In this document: one piece after another, positions 43,401 through 52,896 of the stretch | Numbering within the stretch: position 1 is the stretch's first letter | Layout: each line of letters begins with the position of its first letter | Source of the DNA: Parietaria judaica | Taxonomy: Eukaryota > Streptophyta > Magnoliopsida > Rosales > Urticaceae | Assembly: GCA_954871525.1 (NCBI GenBank) | Contig: OX940865.1 | Location: 6,820,001-6,884,000 of the forward strand | Length of the DNA: 64,000 nucleotides | Direction of reading: 5' to 3' | Translations under genes and position numbers: made by a program | The notes under the pieces: model-generated | Databases searched by the model: none | What the model saw: the letters and a program-made list of their open reading frames with translations, nothing else | What the model was told of the DNA's origin: nothing

Positions 43401-43828
43401 ATGTAAGTACATACAATTATATATACACACGCAACATTTTATCTATCTTTATAGATCAGAAGCCTGGCTTCTCTAAAATGTTTTGTGTCTCTCTACTAAA
43501 GTGTAAAGCTACGTCGATAAGGATAATATGCGGAGTCCATTTATATTTGTGTATATATATATATATATAAAGCATGTACTAGCACGGGTACTTATAATAA
43601 AAGTACTCTTTGATAAGAAAATTCAAACAATATATTTATAAGTTATACTTAATTTTAATAGAAAACTATAAAATAATTTCATGAATAATTTTTCAACGAA
43701 GTAAATGATCATGTACTATGTTGTACATACTATCATTAAAAAATAAAATAAAAATCTCTACGGCTTCATGTAAGATTATAACAAAAAATAAAAATTATAA
43801 TTTTTATTTTATCATGTTTATGATATTA
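40472..43828. other. Long intergenic stretch between class D copies 2 and 3
   Basis: This is AT-rich, with TA microsatellites (about 40801-40823). About 41640-41950 has solo-LTR character: a TATA-like CCTATAAATTCC, a leader-like stretch and a polyadenylation-like AATAAA-poor tail. I could not set its ends. Around 42430 the phrase GTGACTAGATCATACCAAA marks another copy of the C/D downstream unit. From about 42950 the class D upstream unit, copy 3, begins (ACGAGCTTA, then CTAGCACGGGTACTTATAA at 43580). Confidence 0.5.
41275..41526 (-). CDS. Unrecognised short ORF, possible gene fragment
   Basis: An 83-aa open frame starts MNLSFTLLWNSFCPNGIKCK and contains IQVRGETWIKSYYLSVGPNF, VGEEVYRRVTVVKERVQDFL and LTKAYGNTLVLRGDAIL. 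Composition is protein-like (mixed hydrophobic and charged, no low complexity) and GC content is higher than around it. I recognise no domain. It ends without an obvious partner exon, so it may be a gene fragment or part of an old element. There is no clear promoter. Confidence 0.3.
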   Translation of the reverse strand: MNLSFTLLWNSFCPNGIKCKMIQVRGETWIKSYYLSVGPNFVGEEVYRRVTVVKERVQDFLSRESALTKAYGNTLVLRGDAIL

Positions 43829-43970
43829 TTTATGTTTGACTTTGAAATTGCTTCAAATACTTATTTTATTTCACAAAAAGTATTACTTAGCAGAGCAATA
43901 CTTGTTAGATCAAACGTCATACACGTTTTTACACTTCACACCATGCCTACGATAAAAAACTATAAATAAG
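43829..43970 (+). promoter_or_regulatory. Class D IMA proximal promoter, copy 3
   Basis: Starts TGTTTGACTTTGAAATTGC and ends at the TATA box TATAAATAAG (43961-43970), followed by AGCTCGGAAAGAATCCCATT. It is more diverged than copies 1 and 2, but in the same order. Confidence 0.55.
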
Positions 43971-44078
43971 AGCTCGGAAAGAATCCCATTTCAATATCAG
44001 CAGTCAATATTTCCCTCAAGAAAAAAGCTAGCCATATAAGCGTGTATATATATATATATATTTAATATATAAGTTACA

Positions 44079-44288
44079 ATGTCGTTTCCCAAGTGCATCA
44101 CCAACAACGTGCCATCATGGTATACGAAGCATCGCGACAACAGCGAAGATGATTCAGAGTACGACATTGCCCAAGCAGCTCGATTCGAGTTTTATGGTGG
44201 AAAATATGACGCCATGGCCGCTTGTCAAGACATTGACGATGATGACGATGATGACATGCGCGACTACGACTACGCTCCGGCGGCGTAG
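44079..44288 (+). CDS. IMA-like: IRON MAN peptide, class D copy 3 (altered internal motif)
   Basis: This 69-aa peptide begins MSFPKCITNNVPSWYTKHRD and ends DDDDDDDMRDYDYAPAA. The internal motif reads SEDDSEYDIAQAA: the aspartates and first tyrosine are kept, but P of APAA is Q. The linker (RFEFYGGKYDAMAACQDI) is conserved with the other copies. The C-terminal motif has R in place of P before DYDYAPAA. The expected function is as for the other IMA peptides. The TATA box lies about 110 bp upstream of the ATG. A cysteine at residue 6 and one at about 48 are kept. Confidence 0.93.
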   Translation: MSFPKCITNNVPSWYTKHRDNSEDDSEYDIAQAARFEFYGGKYDAMAACQDIDDDDDDDMRDYDYAPAA

Positions 44289-44411
44289 TACGTAGTACCT
44301 CCTGGATTGTGCCGTAACTGAATAAGATATCTTCTGGTTATTATATACCTCTAGGATACATACATATTAATTTTTATATAACTGTGTGAAAGAAATAGTT
44401 TTAAGAATTGT

Positions 44412-44491
44412 GTCCCTAAAAAATTCCTATAGACGTCAAGGATCTTTTAAAGATCTTTACGCTGTTAATATAATAATACATGAGAGCACGT
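44412..44491 (+). promoter_or_regulatory. Conserved 3' element of class D genes, copy 3
   Basis: GTCCCTAAAAAATTCCTATA, GACGTCAAGGATC, then a near-perfect inverted repeat AAGGATCTTTTAAAGATCTT and TACGCTGTTAATATAATAAT. This copy has the best palindrome of the three. Confidence 0.5.
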
Positions 44492-45231
44492 TAGCTTGAT
44501 GTAATCATAATAATGATAATTATTGTTATCATAAAAAAAAAAAAAATTGTTGAACGAGTACTGATTCCATGTTTGTTACAATGTCGGTCTAATTCTGACA
44601 CTAGATGTCAGTGATTATCATTAATTGAGAGAATGTGATTAGTACATAATTCTAAAGTTGCGACTATGTATAAATCTATGGGATTCATTAGACTATTATA
44701 AGATATATGTGGTCATTGTATTACCTTTAGAATCCGCTAATTCCCTTTTAGTCTTAGATATAAGATTGACACAAAAATGACTTATTATTTAAGTCCTAAG
44801 TCCTAACAATAAACTATACTTACCAATATATATTTTAATAATATTTTTTACGGGATTATTGTCTCATATTGCACTTACACCTACATTTATACGATAAGTG
44901 ATATTTGCGTTTTTATAGAGCATCATATGTTCTATCGGATCTTACATTGTCCAATATTGAAATTGCGTACTTATGATCACTTTCGTAGAGATCGGTACAA
45001 TACTCAGTTATTTTTTTTAATAATGGTTTATAGGTTAGATTCTATTAATTTTTTGAACTAATTAATTTGGTTGAATACTAATAAGTAGTTGTTGCTAATT
45101 ATAATTTGATTAGTCCCTGGGGTCTAACTTAGATAATTTATTTTTTTATCAGTACAATTTAACCGTTGGGAAGCTGGCTGTTGAGGAAAAACTTTGGTTG
45201 TACCAGCTATGCCGCTTCTTCACTTTGAGAT
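44492..45231. other. Intergenic DNA after class D copy 3
   Basis: I see no gene. AT-rich with no recognisable element until the solo LTR at 45232. Confidence 0.5.
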
Positions 45232-45729
45232 TGTTGGATCCCAATTCACGGATCTGCGAAGAAACACGAACAATACCAAAATAGACGAACTCAAGAACAC
45301 GAATTGGGAGAAGAAATTCTCTGATTAATATTAAAGGCAATTTACAAAGAGATAAACTCATGGACTCACTTGTTTACAAATTTTACAATGCTAGATTTAT
45401 GAAGTCTCACATAGGCGAAACTCTAGATCAACTCAATCACACAAAATCAAGAAATTATCCTAAATAATCTAGTCAAATCTTTGACTCGATCTTTGCTTGC
45501 TCCTCAAGCAACGCGCTTTCCTTGCTGGGTACTTGCTGACTTTCCTGCCCGGACAACTTGTCTGTCCCCGAGCTGGCCTGCTCCTATGCTCCAGGCTGAG
45601 CTTGCCTTCTATCCGGTCGTTCTGCTCGTGTTCACCCGAGCTGGGTTGAACTCTTTTCTATCCTTGGTTCTGGTAGGTACCCGGGCTGACTTCCTTTGAG
45701 TGACGGACTAAGTCAAGCTTAAGCTCACA
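45232..45729. mobile_element. Solo LTR of a copia family
   Basis: 498 bp from TGTTGGATCCCAATTCACGG to AAGCTTAAGCTCACA, homologous to the LTRs at 46218 and 48512. It is flanked by GAGAT (45227-45231) and GAGAC (45730-45734), a near-perfect 5-bp duplication, so it is a solo LTR and not half of the neighbouring element. It includes a GC-richer, CTGCTCG-rich portion like that in 48790-49020. Confidence 0.8.
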
Positions 45730-46217
45730 GAGACATCTCTCACACATTAAACTGAATAAAAGACTGCGAACAATAAAAGATTGCGAAATTATTTGCAGAA
45801 AGTGAACATTATTTAAGGCGCTTGAAAATTGAAGGGAGTTCGATGATCAAGACGTATTTGCAAGTTGATTTGCACCAATATCAATCATCGAATTGTCGAG
45901 GAGAGCTCTATTCGGCAATTTTATGATATGAATTTTTTTTTTATGTTTATTTGATATTAAATATTTATCATTACACGCTTTCTTTAAACATTTTTGTGAT
46001 ATCAATTTGAGCGAGTGCACCAAAGAGTATAATATCCGAATTCATATGTCCCTCATATATGTTTTCATGAATGTTTTACAATATAGTGCTTGATAAATAT
46101 CTATGAAAATTAACTTTAAAATTTCTTTTGACTTACTCAAGTTATTCCCGTGAAACCGGACATTGGAGTTTTATTACTAACTGGAATTAAACCTTTTTTT
46201 AAAGAATGCTGGCTTCC
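45730..46217. other. Intergenic DNA between the solo LTR and the deleted copia
   Basis: AT-rich with no gene or element ends seen. It ends with CTTCC (46213-46217), the target duplicate of the next element. Confidence 0.5.
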
Positions 46218-46492
46218 TGTTGGATCCCAAATCACGGATATGCGAATAACACGAATAACACGAATAAGAACACGAATTTGGGAGAAAAAATTCTCTGATT
46301 AATATCGAAGGCAATTACAAAGATATAACTCGAAAAACTTAATGGACTCAAATTTACTCGACAGTTTTACAGTGTACAATGCTAGGTTTATATAGGTCTC
46401 ACATAGGAAAAACCCTAGCTAACAGAATCGCACTAAATCTGGAAACTACCCTAAATAATCTCGCCAAAACTTTGACTTGATTTGCTTGCTCC

Positions 46493-47455
46493 TCAAGCTA
46501 GGCGCGTGGGTTCGAACATGTGTCGCTGAATTCCTTCCTCGTCGTAGAATTCTCCAAACAGCTGTGAAGTGAATTCTCTTCCTCGGTGTGTAAGCAAGAC
46601 CTTTAACCTGTGAACCATGCTATTCTCCACGAGCTTCTTGAACTTTTTAAAGGTCTCGAAAGCTCCGCTCTCCTCCTTGAGCATATACACCCACATCCGA
46701 CGACTGTAGTCGTCAACAAGTAGAAATAAATACTTGTTTTCGGCCGTGGTCGCAGGGGTGATTAGACCGCAGAGGTCAGCGTGCGCCAACTGTAGGGGTA
46801 TGTCGGCTCGAAACTTGGCCTTGATCGGGAAGGGTATCCTCGCTTGCTTCGCGATCATGCAGCTCTCACATAGCTGATCGGGGTGCTCTATCTTTGGAAC
46901 TGCGAAGGCCAAATTCTTCTCGCCCATTATCTTGAGCGTGTGAAAGTTCACGTGTCCGAGTCGAGCGTGCCACAGCCAAGCCGGATCTGCCATCGACGCC
47001 ATGAGGCATACGGGCTAGTACGTCTTTAGGAGGATTTTGTATAGTATGTTGGGTGTCCGCTCCACCTTCATCAACAGTACTCTATCCTTTGTCCACATCT
47101 TCAGATAGGACCTGGCTAGCACCACCGTATTCCCGATTTTTGTCATCTGTCCCAGACTGATGATGTTGCTCTTCAACTTCGGGATATAGTAAACTTGGGT
47201 CATCAAACGCTGGTCAACATTCTTGCACTCGAACAGGATCGACCCTCTGCCTTTGATCTCTACGACGGACTCGTCGCCGAATTTCATGTTGCCCGTGATA
47301 TTCTCATTGAGCTCTTCAAACTTAGCTCGGTCCCCGGTCATGTGGTTGCTTGCACCGTTGTCAAGGTACCATACGTAAGTACTGACTCTTTTCTCATCGT
47401 GCGTGAGGAGGTTTGCAAAAGCCTTATCCTCGGCTTTCTCCTCGCTGATCGTTGA
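46493..47455 (-). pseudogene. pol: Deleted copia: protease and truncated integrase
   Basis: The protease region (47015-47455, with TGDRAKFEELNENITGN and YYIPKLKSNIISLGQMTKIG) stops at 47015. Integrase then reads MASMADPAWLWHARLGHVNF, CESCMIAKQARIPFPIKAKF, HADLCG, FLLVDDYSRRMWVYMLKEES and THRGREFTSQLF, and is cut at about residue 165 by the deletion. The second catalytic D in TDRGGEF is changed here to H (THRGREF). Confidence 0.85.
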
Positions 47456-48474
47456 TATCCTCCGGACAATTCTCCTCGGCTTTCTCCTTGCCGTTCTGTC
47501 CGGCCAGGTGCATTACCTGCTCGGCAAATAACAATGCCGGCTGGTCGTCTGGGAATCTCGCTAGATTCGCCTCCTCGCCCTGGTTCTTACTCCGGCACTC
47601 TGATGCGAAGTGCCCGAGCTTCTGACAAGAGTAGCACTTTACCGTGCTCTTATCTCTCCTCGTCTATCCTTCTTGACGTCTCGAGCTGCTTCGGTGTCCT
47701 CGCGAATCTCTGCCTCGACCTCGTCCTCGACCTTGTCCGCGTCCTTGAACCTGTCCACTGTAGCTGTTATGTCCTAAGAAGCTTGAGGATGATTCGGCCC
47801 CCCCCGGATCTCCTCCGTCTCGCCGTCCACTCCTCATGCGTGAGATGGAGATTTTGCTCGTCTTCTTTATCACCGTAGCCCCGAAGTCTCTCTTCGTCGG
47901 TTTTGAGACGCCCAACAACCTCTTCAATCGTCATGGTCTTGAGATCGCCGAACTGCTCAATTGACGTCACTATCTGCATGTACCTGCGAGGCAACACACA
48001 TAGAAATCTCGTTACAATAGTGGTCTCGTCCACCTTATCTCCTAGCGAGTGTATGCCGGTCACAATGGACGTGAGTCTCTGAGCGAAGTCGTCCACCGAC
48101 TCGCTTTCCTTCATCCGCATGACCTCGAATTCACTCTTCAGGGTCAGGAGTTTGGCATCCTTGACGCGATCTGTGCCCATGTGCATAGTACGAAGCGTCT
48201 TCTATGATTCCTTTGCAGAATCCTTCTCTAAGAGCATGAGAAGGAGTTCTTCTGGAACGGCTTGGTAGATAGCTGCGAGTGCTATTCTTTCTTTGCGTCC
48301 TTCGGAATCGCCACCTTCAATGGCCTCCCACACTCCCTGCGCCTGCAGATTCACCATCATCTTCAGCGCCAATACGGCGTAGTTGCTCTTCGTGAGCATG
48401 GGGTAATGGAGTGTCACTGTGCCTTCCCTGGATTCTGGTTTCTTCACGACCAGATCTCCGATCGCCGATTTTGA
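47456..48474 (-). pseudogene. gag: Deleted copia: gag
   Basis: UBN2-type Gag fragments are seen in order from 48447: KPESREGTVTLHYPMLTKSN, YAVLALKMMVNLQAQGVWEA, a stop near 48202, then SEFEVMRMKESESVDDFAQR and EEVVGRLKTDEERLRGYGDK. An RG-rich stretch and a partial zinc knuckle (CYSCQKLGHFASEC-like, broken) follow at about 47600-47760. It is more complete than the gag of the outer copia at 33443-35005 and belongs to the same family. Confidence 0.8.
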
Positions 48475-48511
48475 TGAACATATGTTCTTCGATTGAAGCT
48501 CTGATACAACT

Positions 48512-49063
48512 TGTTGGATCTCAAATCACGGATCAACGAACAACACGAATAATCACCACAAATCAAACGAACTTAAGAACACGAATTTGGGAGAAGAAAT
48601 TTTCTGATTAATATCGAAGGCAATTACAAAGAGATAACTCAAAAAACTTAATGGACTCAAATCTACTCGACTTTTTTACAGTGCACAGAGATAGGTTTAT
48701 ATAGGCCTCACATAGGAAAAACCCTATCTAACAGAATCGCACTAAATCTGGAAACTACCCTAAATAATCTCGCCAAATCTTTGACTTAATTTGCTTGCTC
48801 CTCAAGCTACGCGTTTTCCTTTCTGGGTAGAGTTTCCCTTTTTCTCCTCGGATAGCTTCTTTATCCGCGAGCCGACTTGCTCGCTCTTCCTCGAGCACAC
48901 TTGCTCGCATCTCCCTGAGCACACTTGCTCGCGTCCTCCGAGCGGACTTGCTCGCATCGCCGAGCGTCCTTGCTCGCATCTCTCGAGCAGACTTGCTCGC
49001 GTCTTCGAGCAGGGCTGACTTCCTCTCCTCTGTGAGACGATTCAATTCAATCTTAAGCTCACA
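48512..49063 (-). repeat. 5' LTR of the deleted copia
   Basis: 552 bp. It contains about six imperfect copies of a 20-22-bp unit with the core GAGC(A/G)NACTTGCTCGC in 48880-49015, which explains most of the length difference from the 498-bp solo LTR at 45232. Confidence 0.85.
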
Positions 49064-49427
49064 CTTCCCTCTAAAAAATAAAATAAAATTGATCCATGTA
49101 GAGGAATGATAAAGATTTTACATGGTATCCATATCTTTGATATTAATTATATATATTTATACATATACACACACGCTTGTTGGGTGCATATAAAAAGTCT
49201 ACTCTTTAATTCTAATAAGAATCAAAACCCATATTAAAAAAAAATTATCATAAAATTTTATAAAAAACCATGAATATAAAGTATAAACCCATTGAAGTAT
49301 ATAGATGTACATATATATTGCTCAATTTTTATGGTGGTAGATTGTTTATCAAGCATATGATCTGTCGACGACTTTTAAGATGATCCTTGAGAAAAATTTA
49401 TAATATTTCTATGATACTTAATATTTG
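49064..49427. repeat. Class D upstream unit, copy 4 (partial)
   Basis: AT-rich non-coding DNA, including a TACACACACACGC phrase and TGGGTGCATATAAAAAGTCTACTCTTT. The latter corresponds to the GGGTACTTATAA...GTACTCTTTGATAAG part of the other units. The distal part of the unit seems lost or displaced by the copia insertion. Confidence 0.5.
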
Positions 49428-49547
49428 ACTTTGACATCCTTTAATCACTTTGTTTTTAAATTAGAACTTACAGGCACGATATATACACAGCTTCACGTCA
49501 GACACGCTTATGAAGTACGCATGTATTCACTTCACTAACTATATAAG
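49428..49547 (+). promoter_or_regulatory. Class D IMA proximal promoter, copy 4
   Basis: ATTTGACTTTGACATCCTTT to TATATAAG (49540-49547), with TTATGAAGTACGCATGTATT and CTTCACTAAC before the TATA box. The leader that follows keeps AAACCCTAGTTCTCTGTTCA. A CACGTCA phrase at about 49495 is not shared with the other copies. Confidence 0.6.
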
Positions 49548-49645
49548 CTCGCCAACATTCTCATATCATAAAAACCCTAGTTCTCTGTTCATTTTCCTGT
49601 TACTCATCTCAATTATATAGTATACATACATATATAAAGAATACG

Positions 49646-49855
49646 ATGGCGTTTCCCAAGTGTATCTTTAACAATGTATCATCGCGGTATACAAAGCACA
49701 GCAACGACGGCGAAGATGATCCGGACTATGACTTCGCCCCGGCAGCTCGAATCGAGTTTTATGGCGTAGAATCTGATGCCTCGGCCTCTTTTCAAGACTC
49801 TGATGATGACGACGACGATGACATGCCGGACTATGATTATGCTCCGGCGGCCTAG
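49646..49855 (+). CDS. IMA-like: IRON MAN peptide, class D copy 4 (two intact motifs)
   Basis: This 69-aa peptide begins MAFPKCIFNNVSSRYTKHSN and ends DDDDDDDMPDYDYAPAA. The internal motif EDDPDYDFAPAA (residues 23-34) is intact, as in the copy at 40072. The linker reads RIEFYGVESDASASFQDS, so the second conserved cysteine of the other class D copies is lost (CQD is FQD). It is the last copy seen in the cluster. The start is fixed by MAFPKCI and the TATA box 100 bp upstream. The conserved 3' element is not obvious here; a TA microsatellite (about 49930-49954) occupies the place. Confidence 0.93.
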   Translation: MAFPKCIFNNVSSRYTKHSNDGEDDPDYDFAPAARIEFYGVESDASASFQDSDDDDDDDMPDYDYAPAA

Positions 49856-51239
49856 AACATTAACTGTTGGTGTGGCATGACTGAATAAGAGATCTTCTTG
49901 TTATATAACTTAAAACATTATATTTATATTATATATATATATATATATATATACCTCTAAAAAAGAATTGTTATTCTTATTCTTATTATTATTATTATGA
50001 TAGTTACAAAAAATAAAATATTATTTGTGGAAGTCTAGCATAATAATGTTCTTTGGAAGAGTAATTCCATATGTTCGTCGTAATGTTGGTCCAATGAGTA
50101 TAACATGTAAACTAAGAAAATTCATGTTTCTTGTATCTCATTCAATGTATTAATTTCTTCATATATATACTAGTTTATTCTTTTTTTTTTTAATAAGATG
50201 ACGCTATCGGTCAAAGTTACAATGCATCTCGCATTACTAGATATGAACTCATGACCTCTTGAATAGAAATGTAGTAGAAATACCCCTAGGCCAAGCTCGG
50301 TTATACTTGTTTATTCTTTCCTATGCCCTAGTCTACGAGTATAACCTGATAATACAGCTCTATACTTCTATTATTAATATGATCGAAGCTTGTTATATTA
50401 TATTAACTTATTTTCACCATTCAAAACATAAGACCAAATGCCACAATTTTCTATCGGTATATTAATCTTTTATGGTTGAGAAGTTACGTAAAAGTCAATA
50501 TATGTTGAATTAATTTGTTGGCTTATGTGATTCGTTTATAAAAATTGGTATATATATATATATACATATTATATACACATTTTTTGGGAAAGAAAAAATT
50601 CCACGCGCAATAGATAATGCAATTATGCATGCCTCTGACCAATAATATGGAGTCATTGTTTATGACTTTATGTATTGCTAAAATACAAAGAGAATATTAT
50701 TGAGATTGCAAAAATTTATTATAATTATCAAGGTTATAAATTAATCGATTGATACTTTAATAATATCAGTTAGAGTATGATGGGCCGGAAATCGTGGAAC
50801 AAAAAATAGGGAATTAAACGCAAAAATCTTGTCATTTAACAAACTACAATGCTCTTTTATTTGTTTTTATTTATTTATTTATTTACTTTTCTTCATATTA
50901 TTATTTGTTTGATTTATTTTCATTTATGTCTTGATTCTTGTTTTTATTTCGATAAAACAATAAACAAGTACTTTTTGTATTGTCTTGTTCAAATAGAAAT
51001 CTCTCGTTTCTGTTTCTGATTTTCGATCAATATCTTTTGGTTATTTGCATTATATAATCACGTTCTGTGCATTGTGATCCTATGAACAGTTCAGATTTTG
51101 GTTAATCTTTGTTAATACGTGTTAATTATTGCATCAACCTTTGTAAATTTCTTAATTAGGTTGTTGATTCATGTTATTTTTTTTAATTAACCTGCATTAA
51201 CATATATAAATTTGACGATTTGGCGTCGTTTTGCGTGAA
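49856..51239. other. Intergenic DNA after the IMA cluster
   Basis: AT-rich. Around 50205-50310 a stretch with GATATGAACTCATGACCTCT looks like the internal promoter region of a tRNA-derived SINE or similar repeat, but no ends or tail are clear. Nothing else is recognised. Confidence 0.45.
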
Positions 51240-51510
51240 CAGGTCGGGGTTTGAAGCGAGGCGGAAGGCGGTGCGTTCCTAGGGAACCAGCCGCTCAATG
51301 TTGCGGATCTAGAGACTCACAGAATCAAACTCCTACTTATCTCCGGCGGCAGCGAAGGCATCGTCGCTTCTCTCTCCGACGTCGACGTCGTTCTAGCTTT
51401 GATCCACATTGGTCAGAGACTCAGAGTTGCACCAGGCGATGTACAGTGGCTCCAGTGATAGCGAAGGCAACGTTGCGGCGGTGAGGAAGATCCCATTGGC
51501 ATTGTCTATG
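51240..51510 (+). pseudogene. GC-rich gene fragment, probably captured by a Mutator-like element
   Basis: A GC-rich island with sharp AT-rich borders. One plus-strand frame reads ADLETHRIKLLLISGGSEGI, VASLSDVDVVLALIHIGQRL, RVAPGDVQWLQ and then stops. It is protein-like but not a family I can name. Together with the Mutator-like terminus at about 52230-52350 to its right, it resembles the gene-carrying element at 12131. The left terminus was not found. Confidence 0.4.
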
Positions 51511-52229
51511 GCATCGGTTCGTAATCTCTGACGTTCATTGAAGATTCGATCGATTCTGATTAATACAAGTTTCATGCTCTTCGTATTTAAATATATTTTG
51601 TGTACTCACCTGTTTTCATAGAATCATATGAATCTGTAAATTATTTTGGAATGTTTATTGGAATTGATATGTGTTAAATATGTGTTTATTTTAACATGCA
51701 TATTAACGTGCATATCAGTATTAAAATATATTATCTTGCATATTAACGAGGATAATTAATGTGAATATAGGTCGGTATTAATAGATATTAATGTGCATAT
51801 TAATAAAGATAATTAACATGCAAATAAATACTAGCATATATTTAACGAGGACCATTTATATACATATGAACATATATTAATCATGTAAAAAGATATTAAC
51901 CATGCATATTACCATATAATAATTACGAATATAAACTACGTGTATTAATATAAAAATAATAATTAGAGAAAGAAAAAATAAAATGTGAGGTTTAGTTTAG
52001 TCAACCACGTTTTAAATTTGGAATGCAATGAGTTTTTTAGTTTCTTTAATTAAAAATAATGGTTATTCAAATTACGTAGCAGGTCTTTTATTGTGGAGTT
52101 CAAAATTATGATTAACTAAATTGTAGCAAAATTTATTATTTTCATATTTAATTTTTTGAAAAAAATCGATTAATATGTTGTAGAAATTTAATTACGTATA
52201 TTAATTACAAAACATTTGTTCAAAATATA

Positions 52230-52360
52230 TAATTAATAATTAAGGGCAGTGTAGTAATTTTATGTTTATTAATATGGTTAATTGACTACTAAAAAATATT
52301 AACGAATGTTGGCTAAGTTGCAAATGTCACATTTCAAGTTGGCTAGTTTTTATATATCTC
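52230..52360. mobile_element. Right terminus of a second Mutator-like element
   Basis: Read inward from about 52360, the sequence gives AACTAGCCAACTTGAAATGT, then AACTTAGCCAACATTCGTTA and AGTCAATTAACCATATTAA. This parallels the left arm at 12140-12230 (TAATAGCCAATCTTGAAAGT, AACTAGCCAATTAACC, then ATTACCCTTAATAATTA). No target duplication or opposite end was found, so the element is partial or very decayed. Confidence 0.5.
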
Positions 52361-52896
52361 AATATTAAATATATGCGGCATAAATATCAAATGTTTTGTT
52401 TTAGTAAAAAAAAAATGCTTGCACCAGAAATATTTAAAATTTAATTATATAATTGCGACATAAAGACCTCGAGTTTGAATTATTGTTGTTATAGATATAA
52501 AGACTTGATGTTTTATTTTCTGTATAATTTTAAGTTTTCATAACTATATTAAAATAAATGAAATGTTTGCACAATTAAATAATTAAATAGAAATGAATTA
52601 TAAGAACTTTAATGATAATAAAACAATAGATTAAACTTGAAGAACTTTAAAGGTAATACAAGAACTTTAACGATAAGGATTATACAAAGAGATTGGAGAT
52701 AAGAGTTATATAGTGATGTCAGTATAGCCAGTTAACAATTTAAAATAAAATAAAACTCATTGAAAATGAGGCAGTTATTTCTAAAGAATGAGAACCATAA
52801 TAATAGAGTGGCCTTCAAGTGCGATATTGCGTTCACGTATGAAGCGTCACTCACAAGTCTTAAATGACGTGAATTGTCTGGCTTTTCAATCAATAG
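52361..52896. other. AT-rich DNA left of the LINE
   Basis: No gene. A phrase near AAGAACTTTAAYGATAA repeats at 52597, 52630 and 52660. The last 13 bases, TTTCAATCAATAG (52884-52896), are the LINE target duplicate. Confidence 0.5.

Larger units (their letters stand above)
46218..49063 (-). mobile_element. Copia element with deletion from integrase into the 3' LTR
   Basis: A full LTR (48512-49063, 552 bp) lies at the right. A truncated LTR (46218-46500) lies at the left, broken after GCTTGCTCCTCAAGCTA, where the sequence jumps to the middle of integrase. RT, RNase H, the purine tract and part of the 3' LTR are therefore gone in one deletion. The flanks still match exactly, CTTCC at 46213-46217 and 49064-49068. 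The primer site on the minus strand, TTGTATCAGAGC, abuts the LTR at 48511. Confidence 0.9.

Noticed and set aside
45232..49063. A single large copia spanning from the solo LTR to 49063
   Set aside because: The LTR at 45232 has its own flanking GAGAT/GAGAC, and CTTCC flanks 46218-49063 exactly, so they are two insertions.
1126..49855. Cyclic-peptide (orbitide or burpitide) precursors as the identity of the DYAPAA genes
   Set aside because: The glycine-acidic run plus DYAPAA at the very C-terminus fits the IMA/FEP consensus. There is no BURP domain, no repeated core with processing tails, and no signal peptide.
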